The translations under genes and the position numbers were made by a program. Positions 36,236-49,521 of a DNA stretch of 64,000 bases are shown here, in pieces; the stretch's first letter is position 1, and each line of letters begins with the position of its first letter. The notes beneath the pieces were generated by a model that had not been told where the DNA came from, made no database searches, and was given only the letters and a program-made list of their open reading frames with translations. The stretch lies in NCBI RefSeq assembly GCF_001632365.1, contig NW_024468523.1, positions 583,784-647,783 on the forward strand, read 5' to 3'. Source of the stretch: Laetiporus sulphureus 93-53. Taxonomy: Eukaryota > Basidiomycota > Agaricomycetes > Polyporales > Laetiporaceae.

Positions 36236-39200
36236 ATGGAATGGGCGAGTGATCATGTCTTCGTCTTCGATGGGCAAGGAACGCTTGCATCCTTCTCGCC
36301 ACACGCAACCAACACCGCTCTCCGGGACGCGAAGCACCCTACAGGACACGTCGCCCTATCAGCATGTCATGCTGCATTTTTGCAAGAGTTGCAATTCCTG
36401 CCTCCAGCATGTCAAAGTAGTACCGCTGGCGTGGACTCAGAAGATTTTCAGACGCCAGATGCTCTCCTGAACATCTCTGCGCGATACCGATCAAATGCGA
36501 TCATCGCCAATACCAATCTGTTCCTCATGCAAATTTTGCGCTTCCTCGCCAACTCACAAGCGGGAGTATTAAGCAAGATGGAGACCCAGCCGCATGTCGG
36601 CTGCGTGCTTGGATTTTCTTCTGGGCTGTTCGCAGCTTGTGTGGTCGCCTCCTCGGCTGATCTCCCCTCTCTACTGTGTAACATTGTCGAAGCATTCCGA
36701 CTCGCCTTCTGGGTCGGATATCACTCGCAGCGCACAGCAGCGTCTATGATTGGTGGAACTCCCGGATATAGGATCGGTTCTCCGTGGAGTCTGATTCTCT
36801 TTGGTTCTTCGCGGCCAGAGGTCTCGGAAGCCGTCAAACAGTACTCGCAGGAAAATGTGGGCATAGTAACATTAGTCATACCGCGCATCTGACGGCAGAT
36901 TTATAGCCTAACACACCGAAAGTCTACCTCACGGCGGCGATAAATACATCCTGTATCACTGTATCGGGCCAACCAGACGTGTTGGAGGTGTTCAAGAAAG
37001 GCTATCTTCCTTCGACTACTCATACATCCCAATTTACCCATGTACACACTCTCTACCATGCACCGGAACTGGGAGCAGTCAAGGATGCCGTGATGTTATC
37101 TGTCGCTCAAAGGAAGATTCGTTTCCCGTCCTACGAAGACCTATGTTTTCCGATGCGTTCCACCGTTGATGGGGCAACTATTGACACCACACACCATTCG
37201 CTCGACCGCAGCCTCGTCGAGGATGTGCTGAACATGATTCTTCTCGAGCCCGTCAACTTTGACTATGTTGTGAGGGCACTGCGCTCGGATATGAGCTCTA
37301 GTCAGCAGGACACTCGACCTCACCTCGTAAATCTCGGCCCCGGGAGTGGACTTTGGCGTAGCGTGGCCCGAGCACTGAACGACCTAGATCCAATAACTTT
37401 TGATTGGACAGCGGAAGCCGAATCTACGGTCCCATCTGCCAATGTTCCTCGCACCGTCGCACCTCAACGGCCCCATCAAGAGCCCATTGCTATTGTTGGA
37501 ATGGCCGCGAACTTCCCTGGGGCATCAGAGACCTCGACGCTTTGGGAAGTCCTGAAGAAGGGCTTGAACACGGTCCAGGAGGTGTGCATGATTTTCCATA
37601 GTTGAGTAATCATCGTTCACGCCTGAGGCTGTCCTAGATACCGGGAAGCAGATTTAATGTCGAAGATTTCGCCAATGATCTTGAGAGGTCAGGACGCATA
37701 TTGAAGACACGGTATGGAAACTTCATAGAGAGCGCAGATGTATTCGACCATGAATTCTTCCGCGTCTCTCCCCGCGAAGCGACCAGCATGGATCCCCAGC
37801 AGCGAGTTCTTTTGCATGTAGCCTATCATGCGCTCGAGAATGCTGGCTATGTGCCTCACGCCACGCCTACGTTTGATCCGAAGACGTTTGCTACCTACGT
37901 GGGAGTGTCGACGAATGATTACGTCGAGAACCTGAGAGACGACATTGACGTGTACTACAGCACCGGTCAGTACGATACAGCCGCATGCCAGCATTACACG
38001 AGTTGACCTGCGTTATCAGGTACTTTGCGAGCATTCCTGAGTGGCAAGATCTCCTATGCGTTCGGCTTCAGTGGACCGTCCATCGTGATCGACACCGCAT
38101 GTTCCTCATCAGCCGTCGCCATATATCAGGCTTGTAGAGCGCTGGTGAATGGTGACTGCAACGCGGCCATTGCAGGTGGTGTAAACGTCATGACCAGTCC
38201 TGATGTGAGTATTGTAATATAACCTGGTCACGCGTCCATTAAGTTCACCCGCCTTGCTTTGAGCAGATGTACGTTGGGCTTGATCGAGCCCATTTCCTCA
38301 GCTCCACCGGTCAATGTCGCCCCTGGGATGCCTCTGCCGATGGGTATTGCCGTGCCGAGGGCTGTGGAATGTTCGTCCTCAAGCGACTGACCGATGCGAT
38401 TGACGAGAACGATCGCATTCTTGGCGTCATCCGCGGAGTGGAAGTCAATCAGTCCGGTCTGGCAGAGTCTATTACAAACCCGCACACCCCGACGCAAGTA
38501 CGGCTATACGAGAAGCTTCTTGATGCCACAGGGATTCATCCGCATCAGATCAGCGTCATCGAGGCTCACGGGACGGGGACTCAGGCAGGGGATCCCGTGG
38601 AGCTTGAGAGCCTGCGGAGGGTCTTCGCTGTCAATAGAGCGAGTGACAATCCCCTCCATGTGACGTCCATAAAGGCAAACATAGGACATGGGGAGGCTGC
38701 TTCCGGTGCTGCGAGCCTCGCGAAGTTGATTCTGATGATGCGCGAACGGACGATCCCAGCGACGATATCACTACAGGAGTTGAACCCCCGGATTGCCGAC
38801 CTCGCGAGAGACAATATCGTGATCGATAAAGACTGTACGCAGTGGGATCCCCCTGGTGATCAGCGACGTCTAGCGTTGCTGAATAACTTTGGCGCCTCTG
38901 GATCAAACTGCGCGCTCATTCTGGAAGAGCCGCCTATAAATAACCGGCCTTTTGCGACAATAGGAAAGATTGGTACTCTCGTGTTGGGAATCTCTTGTGA
39001 GAGCGAGAAATCTCTGGAGCGCTTGAGAGCGCTGTATCTGGATCATCTTGCCCAACATACAGAGGACTGGACTGCCATTGCCGATACAGCCTGTACAGCC
39101 ACCGTCCATAGGCGGCTTTATCGGTACCGCATCGCTGTTGCAGGAGGCTCGCAGAATGAGGTTATGGAAAATTTGCAGTGCGCGAAGATATCTCGTATAC

Positions 39201-42200
39201 CAAAGACGTCGGCGAACGTGATCTTCCTATTCTCCGGCCAAGGCGAGCAGTATCCAGGAATGGGCTCTGGCATTTACGAGAAGATATCGTCATTTCGTCG
39301 GACAGTCGATCTATGCAATGAGAAACTACTCAGCTGGGGATTCCCGGGCGTCCTCGATATCATCTCCCCGCAAAGTCCAAATTTTGCTGCTCGTCATCAA
39401 GCCGACGACATCGTTTCATGGCAGTGTGCCATCTTCATACTAGAGTACGCTCTGGCAACTATGTGGATCTCGTGGGGGCTGCGTCCGGACGCAGTTGCTG
39501 GATACAGGTGAGCGGACGTCATGTGCGGTCTCGAAATTCAGCTAACGTTCCTTAGCCTCGGGGAGTATGCGGCTCTAGTCTGCTCGGGTGTCCTGTCAGT
39601 CGACGATGCCCTCTGGATCGTTGCACAACGCGCGGTACTCATGGGTATGAAATGTACACCACGAGCAACTGGCATGCTTGTGGTCCATGCGAGTCTGGCC
39701 ATAGTTTCGCAACTCCTCAATTCGGATCGGTGCTTTGACGGACTCTCCATCGCTTGTGATAACAGGTGAATCTGTTGATGTCTTGTCGGCGCGCTAAATC
39801 TGACGTTGTGTTAGTGCCACCAGTTGTGTGGTGGCAGGCAACACTGATTCGCTACAGAACTTTCAGCGTCGCTGCCTGCAACAAGGATACAAGTGCGTTC
39901 GGTTGGAGGTTCCATATGGCTACCACTCGTCCGCTATGGACCCGATCGTGGACGACCTACGGGCGCTTGGTGCTCGGGTGACACGGTCGCCGCCGATCAT
40001 CCCCGTACTTTCTGGTGTGCATGGAGTCATCGTGCAACCAGGAGATACATCGATATTCACTACCGACTATTTCGCGCGTCATTGCAGGGAACCGGTGCTA
40101 TTCCGTCATGGGATATCAAAGTTAGTTCCAGCGGGCCGATATATCGATGAACAGAATACGATATGGATTGAGATTGGACCCCATCCTACGCTCCAGCATT
40201 TGATCAACGTTGGAGTTGATGGGGTCGTTCTACGCTTGTTCACTTTACGGAAGCACCAAGCTGACGAGAATGTTCTGTGCTCCGCTTTGACAAAGCTTTA
40301 CACAAGCAGCAGTGTCATCTCTTGGCGCAAGGTTTATGCAGACCTCGCGCCGACGGCGAAGGTGGCTGACGTGCCTTTCTATCCCTTCGCCGAGACTCGC
40401 TTTTGGGTACCGTACCGGGAGAATGCCGCGGTCATCAGCTCTATTTACCCAAGATCATCTTCCCCCCTCTGTGGAACGTGTATAGAGCGACCTTCCGTGG
40501 ACAATGGAGGGCAAAGCATTTTCGAGTTCAAGATTGATGAAATCGCTCATCTACTCCAGGGACACCGAATCGCTGGGCATGCGCTATGTCCAGCGTCACT
40601 ATTTCACGAAATGGTGCTGTTCGCGACGCATACACTGCTTGAAATGCTTGGGGAGCATCATCCTGACATTTTGCTGGAGCTATCTGAAGTTGACTACGAT
40701 AAGCCACTGCTTTACGCTCCACGTTCAAGGAACGCGGTCAGAGTGACCTTGAATCCGATTCACTCTGCTGCGTGGTTCTATGCTTCATTTACGATAAGCT
40801 CATGTCTCGGGGCCTCAATTCTCTGTCACTGCCGCGGATCGATTCGGACGAATACGGCAAGCTCTGTAGCATCGGAACTCTCATCTATCATGGAATCCAT
40901 CGGAATGCGCGATTTGCATAAGGCTAACGGTTGCAGTGAAACGATGTTGTTTTATGCATCCACAATCTACAAGAGATTCGCCTGCGTCGTAACATATGCG
41001 GATGTCTACCAAACTATAAAGAGTATTGCAATCGATCCCGATGGCACGTACGCCGATGCGTTAATCCAATGTTCCCCTCTCTCTGCAGGCCCGGAGGCAT
41101 ATCCCATCTTCATGGACACTCTATTCCAAGTTGCTGGGTTTTTATTGAACGGAGACGCCGATGAAAAGGACGCGTTCATCTGCAGTCACACTGACAGGGT
41201 GACCGTGATACCAGAACTTATCCATCCCTCGGCTATGTACAGCGTGTTTTGCTCCGTGAAGTGCATATCCTCCAGTTCGGCCATTGCTGATGTATACGCT
41301 GTGCAATTAGAGGGTAGTGAAGGAAGTGTGGTTGCGCGACTGCAAGGAGTGCGCTTCAAGAGATTGAAAGCGGACAAACTCGGGCAATTCCTGAACATTT
41401 CGACCAAGCGGTTTACTGGCTCCCAGCTGCCCGGAGGCCTGGATAGATTCAATGGTCGGAACGATTACCCTCACAATTATTCTCATTCTACGCAAAAGCT
41501 TGCAGATCGGCTGATCCAGGTTGTCGCCCATTCTTGCTGCACTAATACCGAGGCCGTCCATCTAGAAACGCGTCTTCAGGATCTGGGCATCGACTCACTC
41601 ATGGCCATTGAGCTAGTCAATAATATCAATGAGGAAATACCATTCGCTTCCATGGAGACCCGCATGATGGCTCAATGTGAACGGGTGATTGATCTCGTGC
41701 GAAATGTCGAGGATAAATGTCGTCCTTGCGGGTTTGTGGCATCCTTCCCCTATGCTGTCGATGAGAACGTTTCCTCTGCTCGGTCGCGAATTTCTCCCGA
41801 GCAAGCGAGAAGAGTGATCTCCTCCGTTCTAGGCATTGCTTCGCAGAATCTATTGGATAGCCAGGAGCTGGGCTATTTAGGAATGGACTCTCTTTCGTCG
41901 ATTGAGACACGTCATGCTATTCAGTCGATCTTCGGAGAACAATTGCCAGAAGAGATATTCTCTTCATGCAATACTGTTGGTGATCTCGTGTCTGTCGTGA
42001 CGGGATATGAAGGAGAATGCAACCCATGTGCAGAATTGGACCGGGACCTCATCTTATTGCAAGATTTTCGTCCTGCCGTAGGCATCGATCCTCTCCCCCT
42101 GATTCTAGTGCACGATGGCAGCGGAACAGTCCTCCCATATGCTGGTCTCACGTCGCTGTCGCGGCCTGTGTGGGGCATCCGCAATCCTAAACTATCGACG

Positions 42201-42909
42201 GGCGAACAATGGGATGGGGGAATAATCGAGATGGCTCATGCCTATGCGGAAATGATTACAGCTATCGCCGGAGATAGCGGCTGCATTGTCGGGGGTAAGT
42301 ATGATTGATATCAGATCATCCTAGGGCCGTTCATTGACATGGCTCTTAGGTTGGTCATTTGGCGGTGTAGTCGCATTTGAAGTTGCTCGACAGCTCGTCG
42401 CGGCCGGCATTAACGTAGCAGGAATCGTATTGATCGACGCACCCTCGCCGCGTACGCGTAGTCCGCTTCCGGACTCCATTATTGACGCTACCATCGGCAC
42501 CGTCATCACCAATGAGACATCTGCAGATCTGTTGCGATCACAATTGCGCCAGGCGACTAGAGCGCTGGTGAACTATGAACCCTCCTCTTCTCCTGCCAGT
42601 CACGTTTGTCCGCCTCCAATAGTAATGCTCCATTCCACGGAGGCATATCCTGCGGCCACTGTCGACTCTGAGGCAGTTGCGTTTCTCGCTGAACGCTCTG
42701 ATCGAGCGAAGTTCGTGCGTGAATGGGAGGAAGATCTCGGGGCGACCATCCCCGTGCTGGATATCCCAGGGAACCATTTTGAGGCCTTTTCCTCGCGGAA
42801 TGTACGCTAAATCATCCTTGGATGTGATGAAAGACTGACATACTTATCTTGTCAGATCGCTGCTACATCGGAGAGGTTGAGAGATGCACTTGCCATGCTG
42901 GATCCGTGA
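36236..42909 (+). CDS. Non-reducing polyketide synthase SAT-KS-AT-PT-ACP-ACP-TE
   Basis: Iterative type I synthase of aromatic polyketides. Exons 36236..36856, 36907..37581, 37638..37965, 38020..38204, 38267..39507, 39556..39765, 39815..42294, 42350..42801, 42856..42909 give 6246 nt, 2081 aa, in frame. Domains: SAT (1-370; nucleophile motif GFSSG with Ser128 instead of Cys); KS (400-830; DTACSSS Cys569, EAHGTGT His704, NIGHGEA His744). AT (about 920-1230; GYSLGEY Ser1017, GYHSSAMD His1124); PT (1320-1610; [13 protein letters not shown]is1337, Asp1521). ACP1 (GIDSL Ser1681) and ACP2 (GMDSL Ser1779); TE (1840-2081; GWSFGG Ser1916, Asp1943, His2056). All catalytic residues except the SAT Cys are present, so it should be active. 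No reducing domains. The layout resembles basidiomycete orsellinic-acid-type synthases; the product is inference. Confidence 0.96.
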
Positions 42910-43800
42910 TGACTGTCGATGAGTGTGTTGAGGTGACACGGAAGATTCCTTAGTTCCATAGCCTGTCTTTTTTTTTAACGGAGAATGTGTAGATTGTTGT
43001 GCTTCCATAGGTCTGTGGGAAATCGGTCGGCATCAATCGACTGTCAGTATTCGAAGACTGCTTGAGAGATTGAATCACCGGATGCATAATGATCTTGCAT
43101 GAGATGCGTCGTCGAGAAAGTTTGCCCTGCTGCCCTGCCGGTGGACTTGATGTTAGCCTCGCATGCTCCCCCGACTTGCATGCTCCCCCGACTTGCAGTT
43201 GCTGAAGTCCCCCCTCCTCATTCGCTCAATCGTCGTTAAATCACCAGATATCAAGTTCACAGCATCCCATGATATCCATAGTACTCTCAATAATATCTAT
43301 GCAATTGGTTCAAACGGCAGCATAATATGACACGTTGAGAGGATACTGATAAATGACTATAGCGAAAATCAGGGCAAGAAAGCGATAAAATCGAGAATGA
43401 AATTGTATCATTGCCGCAGCCACGAGTGGAACCGAGAGGAAGCACACATTCCAAGGCGCCAAGAACGGGCGTAAACACAGCGGAACGGTGATGAATATAG
43501 CGCAAAGATCCGGATGCTGTCCATCTGCAACTTGTGCTCAAGAGGACAGGTCCGGCGACGCGAATCGCAGCACACAATGAATATACACAAGGCAATTGGT
43601 CATGATCAAGGTGATTGAGACGGCGAAAACAAACCGACACAATAAATCGTACAACGTAAAAGCGAGACCTACGTGGCGTTCATAGTTCCAGAGCAGAAGA
43701 GCATATTACAGCGACGGGCAGCGTGCATAACGCTACAGCGGGAGGTAGTTCTGCAGCGTCGGAATGAGTTGTCTAGCAAGCGCAAGCGCAAACGAATCAA
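42910..43800. other. Convergent intergenic region PKS / BQT4
   Basis: About 890 bp where the two transcripts end head-on. It contains a short direct repeat (gcatgctcccccgacttgca twice at about 43160-43198). No gene is recognised. Confidence 0.6.
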
Positions 43801-45270
43801 TCAGCCAACACACAACAAGTGGAGGGGTAATGAGAGTACGCACATAGCACCAACACCCGCAGCGAACGCGAGCGCACCCCAGGCAAGAGACTTGCGTTCT
43901 GCCCGTTGGACGCGGTTGTTTGTCGCGATCGGACGCTCATCCGATGCCTCCTCCAGCTTCACCTCCGCCAGCTTCTCTGGAATATCTAATTTCATCTCGT
44001 CGTACTCCTCCCGTGGCCGCTTAATTGCCGGGGTCGTAGGCTCAGGCGTCGCCATCTCCATCTCCTCGTCAGACTCCGCATGCACTTGCTCGTGCTCGGG
44101 GTTCTCCTCCTCTTTCACCCTCTGCTCCGCCTCACGTGCGGCGCGGTCGGCCTTCAGCCGCTCGATGAGCTCCTTCTGCTCCTGGATGTCCTCATGCATC
44201 GTCTCATCTGCGAGACGCTGCTCATCCATTGGCTCATCCTCAACAGCGGTTCCGTCCGACCCGGGCGGGGTCGTTATTTCGAACGATGTTGCCGTCACCA
44301 CTTCTTCCTTCATAATCACACTGGGAGCAGGCGTGATGTTCTGGGGCTTGAGCGGGGTGACAGTTGGCAGGGAAGTACAGGTGTTTCGTGGTGTGCGGCG
44401 AGGACCAGGAGACGCTTCACGCTTCCCGGAAGGAGGGGGGGTCGGGGTCATCATGACAGGCTCGCTCAGAAGAGCGGCGGCAGTCACCGTGCTGAAGGTC
44501 GCCCCTGGCGAACATACCGGTGTGACATTGAACACGGAGGGCGAAACAGCCCTACGGCGCTTCGATGGCGTAGGACCGGTCTCATGGCGAGAGCGCGTTG
44601 TCACTGGAGTGGAGCTGGGTGTGCTCTGCTGCGCCCTGCTAGAGCGGCGGTACACAACGTGAGGGTCTGGCTCTGCCTCGGCGAGAACGGAGACGAAGGC
44701 AGAAAGGCCATAATCCTCAGCGAGCTTCAATGCGTCCTCTTTGTTAACCCAGACACCGGCAAAGCGCGCCTTGCCCTCCTTGTTTGCGGTGGAGATATCG
44801 AACGTGTTTTTGACCCAGTGGGCCTCGCCCTTCTCCTCAGGGTCGCTGGCATCGGGGAAGGCAGCGCGATACATCGTAGTCTGGCTAATCGCGCCTGTAT
44901 CTAGCCTGCGCAGAACGAACGCGTGGCCTGAGGGCTGAACAAATGGCAAGTCAGCCTAAGCGTGGCCAATAAGTGGCTCAACGTACCGTTGGAATCTTCA
45001 GCCTTCCGACCTGCCTGCAACGTGAGACTTGTTCCTCCTACATCCAGAAGACAGATCAGACTTACGATAGTCGTGTTCTCATCGCGAACGATTTCCTGAA
45101 ACTTTACGGTGGGCGGCTTTGCGGGATCGACTGTAAAAGAACAATATTGAGTGACAGATGCGCTGAGATGAACAAGACGACAGACCACGAAGGATATTAG
45201 GATTGCAGTGGTTCAATGGCAGTGGCGGACGCACTACAGTGCTACCAGGCTGCTTGACAACGGCGGGCAT
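43801..45270 (-). CDS. BQT4: BQT4-like inner-nuclear-membrane protein with APSES/KilA-N-type domain
   Basis: Homologue of fission-yeast Bqt4, which anchors telomeres to the nuclear envelope. Exons complement(43801..44934, 44987..45010, 45066..45130, 45186..45270), 1308 nt, 435 aa. The N-terminal domain (about 15-130) has VRPPLPLNHCNPNILRVDP, PPTVKFQEIVRDENTTIVGR, SGHAFVLRRLDTGAISQTTMYRAAFP and GKARFAGVWVNKEDALKLAEDYGL. After it comes EAEPDPHVVYRRSSRAQQ, typical of Bqt4-type proteins. The middle is Ser/Thr/Pro-rich, followed by an acidic coiled-coil-like segment (about 295-345). One transmembrane helix sits near the C-terminus (ALAFAAGVGAMCVLSLPLHL), as expected for a tail-anchored nuclear membrane protein. 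The start is the ATG at 45270; a longer upstream frame begins with GTG only. Confidence 0.85.
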
Positions 45271-45730
45271 GATGTGCAAGACGCGAGGAACGATGAGGAG
45301 AGAAGGGGGCGTGTCGAGGATCACGATCTCGACGGCGCGTTGGTCGCAGATTCAGCCAACGCCCAAATTTCCCACGCTGTTCCCGGCATTCCCCGGGGCT
45401 CCTGCTTTTGGAAACCATCCTCATTGGCTGCCGGCTGGTGGTGGCCACAAATATCTGGTAGCTCTGCCACTGATGAGAGTGTACGCAAAATGAACGACAC
45501 TAGGATGAATCTGTGTAAAGCATTATATACGCGCACTCGTTTGATGGAGAAATCATGCCAGCATAATCTTAACGACGCCTATCTACGTTGACCAATCGGC
45601 AGCAATTCAGCTCTGCTGGCCACACGGCAACGTGTTGCGGCAGAATGCATCGAGTCTCTACGGATTCTATTGTCTACAACAAATGAATGTTACAATACAT
45701 CAACAAGTTCTTCCATCAGCCTTTATTTCT
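45271..45730. other. Intergenic, no gene seen
   Basis: About 460 bp between BQT4 and phosphofructokinase, both on the minus strand. BQT4 promoter and PFK 3' UTR expected. Confidence 0.6.
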
Positions 45731-48700
45731 TCAGTGCGGATCCATTTCCATTTCTACCTGCAAGTTCTTGTCCAGCAATTGCGGCCGCGCAACCATCGCC
45801 TCCACTAGCTCATTTATCGATGCCCACCACACCTCCTTCCCTCTTCTGTTCTTCATGTCCGCATGATCCACCATCTCCTGCACCGGCACCCACTTGACCT
45901 TCGAGCCCTGAACCGTAATCACCGCCGCCGACTCGGGCGGCGCAACCTTGATGCGCGAGCTCTGCTTCAGCAACTCCGCGTGGTGCTGCTCCATGAACGC
46001 CATACACTGGAGTGACAGCCGCACCGCACGCGTCCTATCCATGGGCGAGGGGATGCCACCCTGCAGGGTGTGCCCAAGCATCGCCGCACGCGAGTCGAAC
46101 AGTGACCCTCCCTCTTCCTTGAGCATCTTCTTGATAAACTCCGTGCTGTAGACATCTGATGCGGCCTCATTCCTACAAGACGGTGAGCAATCGCTCACGC
46201 AGATCGAAATGAAGGACGCGCCTCAATACCAATCGTCCCTCTGCCTTTCCCTTCGTATCAAGAGAATACCTCTTCTTCAAGAACTTGACATCACGGCGTA
46301 GCATATCGAGGTCGATACCACGTTCTGGCGTGTAGACAATGACTGCGCCCGTCTAAAACGTCTTCCAATATCAGCAACGGCCCCGCACATTGAGCTCGCG
46401 TAGAAACTCACCGCCAATGCGCCCATCGTCGCGATATACCCACACTTCCCGCCCTGCGTCTCCACCACAAACACACGATTCCGACTCGCCGACGCACTCT
46501 GCTTGATCGCATCACACGCCATCACCAACGCATTCAAACTCGTATCACTCCCAAGACTAAACTCCGTCATCGGCACATTATTCGAGATGGTCGCCGGCAA
46601 ATGCACCATCGGGATATGAAACGCAGGATAATGCTTCCGCGCATGGTCAAGTATCAGCAGCGCGTTGAACGCCTCGAATCCGCCGATCATCAGCAGCGCG
46701 TGGAAGTTGTACTGCTGGAACTTGGCCGCGACCGCGCCGATGTCGATGTCCGGCAGCTTGCGATTCGTGCCCAGCTCCGACCCGCCGCGCGTCATCCAGT
46801 TGTCGACACCCAGCCACGACAGCTGGTGCACGTTGTCGTCGAGCAGCCCGAGGAAGCCGTTGTGGATCGCGAATGGCTTGTGGCCCTGGCGCAGGCAGTA
46901 TCGCACGGCCGCACGCGTCGCGGCGTTCATGCCTCCTGCCGGTGCTCCGACGCTGGAAATCTATATTAACGCGATATGTCGGAGCCGGTGCATGAACTAA
47001 GACTCACTGCATGATACCGACGCGCATCCTCTGGAGAGCGGCACGGTATTAATGTACTATATTCGCTCGTAGAACATCTGTTCTCACCAAATGATGCGGT
47101 AATCGCGGCTCCTTCTCAAGCTCTGACGTCGCATAGAACCCGGCATGCATCTCTGCAAACTCGGGGTTACGGAGCGACATTGCCTTGGCAAAGTTCTTCT
47201 CCGCAATGGCAGCGGACGCCTCACGAGTCTTCCCAGAGCGAGGATAGTCAGAGCATGCAGTAATGACTCAACGAATAAGCGACTCACCACCGCGACAGCC
47301 TCCATCAGCGGAACACGCGTGATTTTGTTCCCCCGCATGCCAATCATATACGACGGCGCGTCCGGCGTCGAATCCAACAGCGCATTAACGGCTTCGATGC
47401 CTTGCAATGTGGGCTTGTCCAAATATTTTGCGTCAGCATGCATCACACCACAATAGACTGCATGTTCACCATTATGCGATCGAGCGCACACGGCGGGCCA
47501 CCGCGCTGGGTGTGTCCAAGGGTCGTCACACGCGAGTCGAGTCCGAGCCGGTTCGTGAGCACATCCTTAACGTAGTCCGCATGGATCGGCTGGAGCGACT
47601 TGTCCAGTGCGCCCTCGGCGATGATCACGATAGTCTTGCGCTGGCCGATCTCGCGGTGCTGTGGCGACAATCAGCGCTGTGCGTTACAAAACATGAGTGC
47701 TGGCCGCGCACGCTCATAATCCGTTGGCACATCTTGTCCTCCCAATCATCGTCCACTGGCGGTGCCTCGGGTATGAAGATAGAGTCCGCGCCGCAGCTGA
47801 CACCCGCCATGAGCGCGAGCCAGCCACAGTGACGGCCCATGACCTCCACCACGAATGCGCGGCTGTGCGAGACCGCCGTCGAGTTGATGTTGTCGATCGC
47901 TTCACAGATCCGGTGCAACGCGGTCACCGCGCCGATCGTGAGGTCCGTCATGGACATATCGTTGTCGATCGAGCCGACGAGCCCGACCATCTTGAGATGT
48001 TGGTGGTTTGACGCTTGTTCATCACTTATCTTTCCTAAAGGAGAGGAAACGATGGGTCAGGATGCGGGAAATCGCAGGGAGAGAAGACGCGGCGGTGGCA
48101 AGACTACACGTCCTCGTGTTCTAGATTTGATACGTACCTTGTGAGCGAAGAGCTTCGACGTGCTGTGGCCACTCCGATCTGAACACGTCTGCGCCAGTCA
48201 ACGAGCCATCGCCACCGCAAACGACGAGTGCGTCGATGCCCTCTTTGATCATGTTGTATGCGGCAGTTTGCCGCCCTTCTGTTGTACGGAAGGTTGCGGA
48301 CCGAGCCGTACCAATCAACGTTCCTCCCTGAGCCTCCAATGAGCAAGGGCACAAACGTCGACAGCCGCATATACGCACCTCTCCAAACCAACCCCTGACA
48401 TCATCCCATCCTACTCGCACAATATACCTCCCTCTGAGCGTCCGACCACCGATATGATCGCCCGTCCCATCCCTCAGCAGCTCGCCATCTCCGAACCGTA
48501 AATTGTGTACGAAGCTTGCGTCGTCGCGGCGGGCGCGGGCTTCCTTGACCTCTTGCGTCTCATGGGCATTTCCGCGCACCAGCCCTTCGTAACCCTCGCG
48601 AACGACCCATGCTTCGCATCCCCTATTGGAGAAGAGGTCAGTCAGAAACAGCGACCGTAGAGGCGTGAGGAGGCATACTTGGCTATGGCAGTCTTCACCA

Positions 48701-48818
48701 CAGCACGAACGACGGCGTTCATCCCAGCACTATCTCCGCCGGACGTGAGCACGGCGAGCCTCATCTTGGGCTTCTGTATTTTGGGTAGCGTCGGTGGTAC
48801 TGGCTTTGGGGTATCCAT
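45731..48818 (-). CDS. PFK1: ATP-dependent 6-phosphofructokinase
   Basis: Glycolytic enzyme phosphorylating fructose 6-phosphate; eukaryotic double-length form with a catalytic N-half and a regulatory C-half. Exons complement(45731..46172, 46222..46352, 46412..46952, 47008..47030, 47088..47228, 47288..47413, 47470..47658, 47712..48034, 48138..48333, 48379..48622, 48679..48818), 2496 nt, 831 aa. N-half: [19 protein letters not shown] (22-40), the fungal insert, [22 protein letters not shown], and catalytic [16 protein letters not shown] (Asp217/219). It also has [26 protein letters not shown], and the linker from about 400. C-half: [63 protein letters not shown]. The last intron (46173-46221) has a GC donor (AG|gcgcgt). 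Its start faces WSS1 across 703 bp. Confidence 0.96.
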
Positions 48819-49521
48819 GGTAGATTACAAGTTGTGCGAGATCGCGAGTGGAGAGCAATATAGCCGGCGTTAGGACGGCGGACGTGCGTATGCGCTTTTG
48901 AGCAAGGTGACCGTGTCAGGCGCCAAAGCAGACAGACGCGTCGAGACTATCGGAGACTGCGGAGGTGAAGGTGTGCTCCCTGTAATCCCTATTGGCGAAC
49001 AGCGAGCATGGCGGCGATGACAGCGTGAACGAGGCCACAGATTCACATTGACAGACATCGTGTGCGGGCGCGGGCGAGTCTCGGTCACGACAGCCACATC
49101 TTCTCACTTCATCTGCCTCCGAATAGATCGCTCGAGGCTTGTGGTGATAATGCAAGGAGGGTTCTAGGAGAGTGCTGAATGTGTAGGAGTAACTTAAGAA
49201 GAAAACATCCGGGATCCGGTCTACTCTACGCACAATTCTGCGGCGGCCCACCCGGCGTATCTCGTAGAAGAAAATACCTTCATACATCAAAGACGAAAGG
49301 AAGGCTGCACGTAAGCGGCAGCATCCGCCAGTGCTCAGAACAATCCCAAAGTTAGTGCGCGAGCAAAGTCCGCGCGCGGTGGCTGAGAGTTGTTCAGCAT
49401 CAATATTGATCGATCAAGTTGTGGCCTATTGGGGCTGATCCCGTCTCAAACTTCCACATTCCCACTCGCTCAAGACATCCAATTGTCCAAGTCCATTCAC
49501 CAGTCGACAAACGCGCCTGCC
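48819..49521. promoter_or_regulatory. Divergent promoter region PFK / WSS1
   Basis: About 700 bp separating two start codons on opposite strands; both promoters must lie here. No specific site is assigned and no further gene seen. Confidence 0.5.

Noticed and set aside
44080..44904. 274-codon plus-strand ORF opposite BQT4 (and 43673-44662)
   Set aside because: Antisense shadows of the clearly conserved BQT4 exon.
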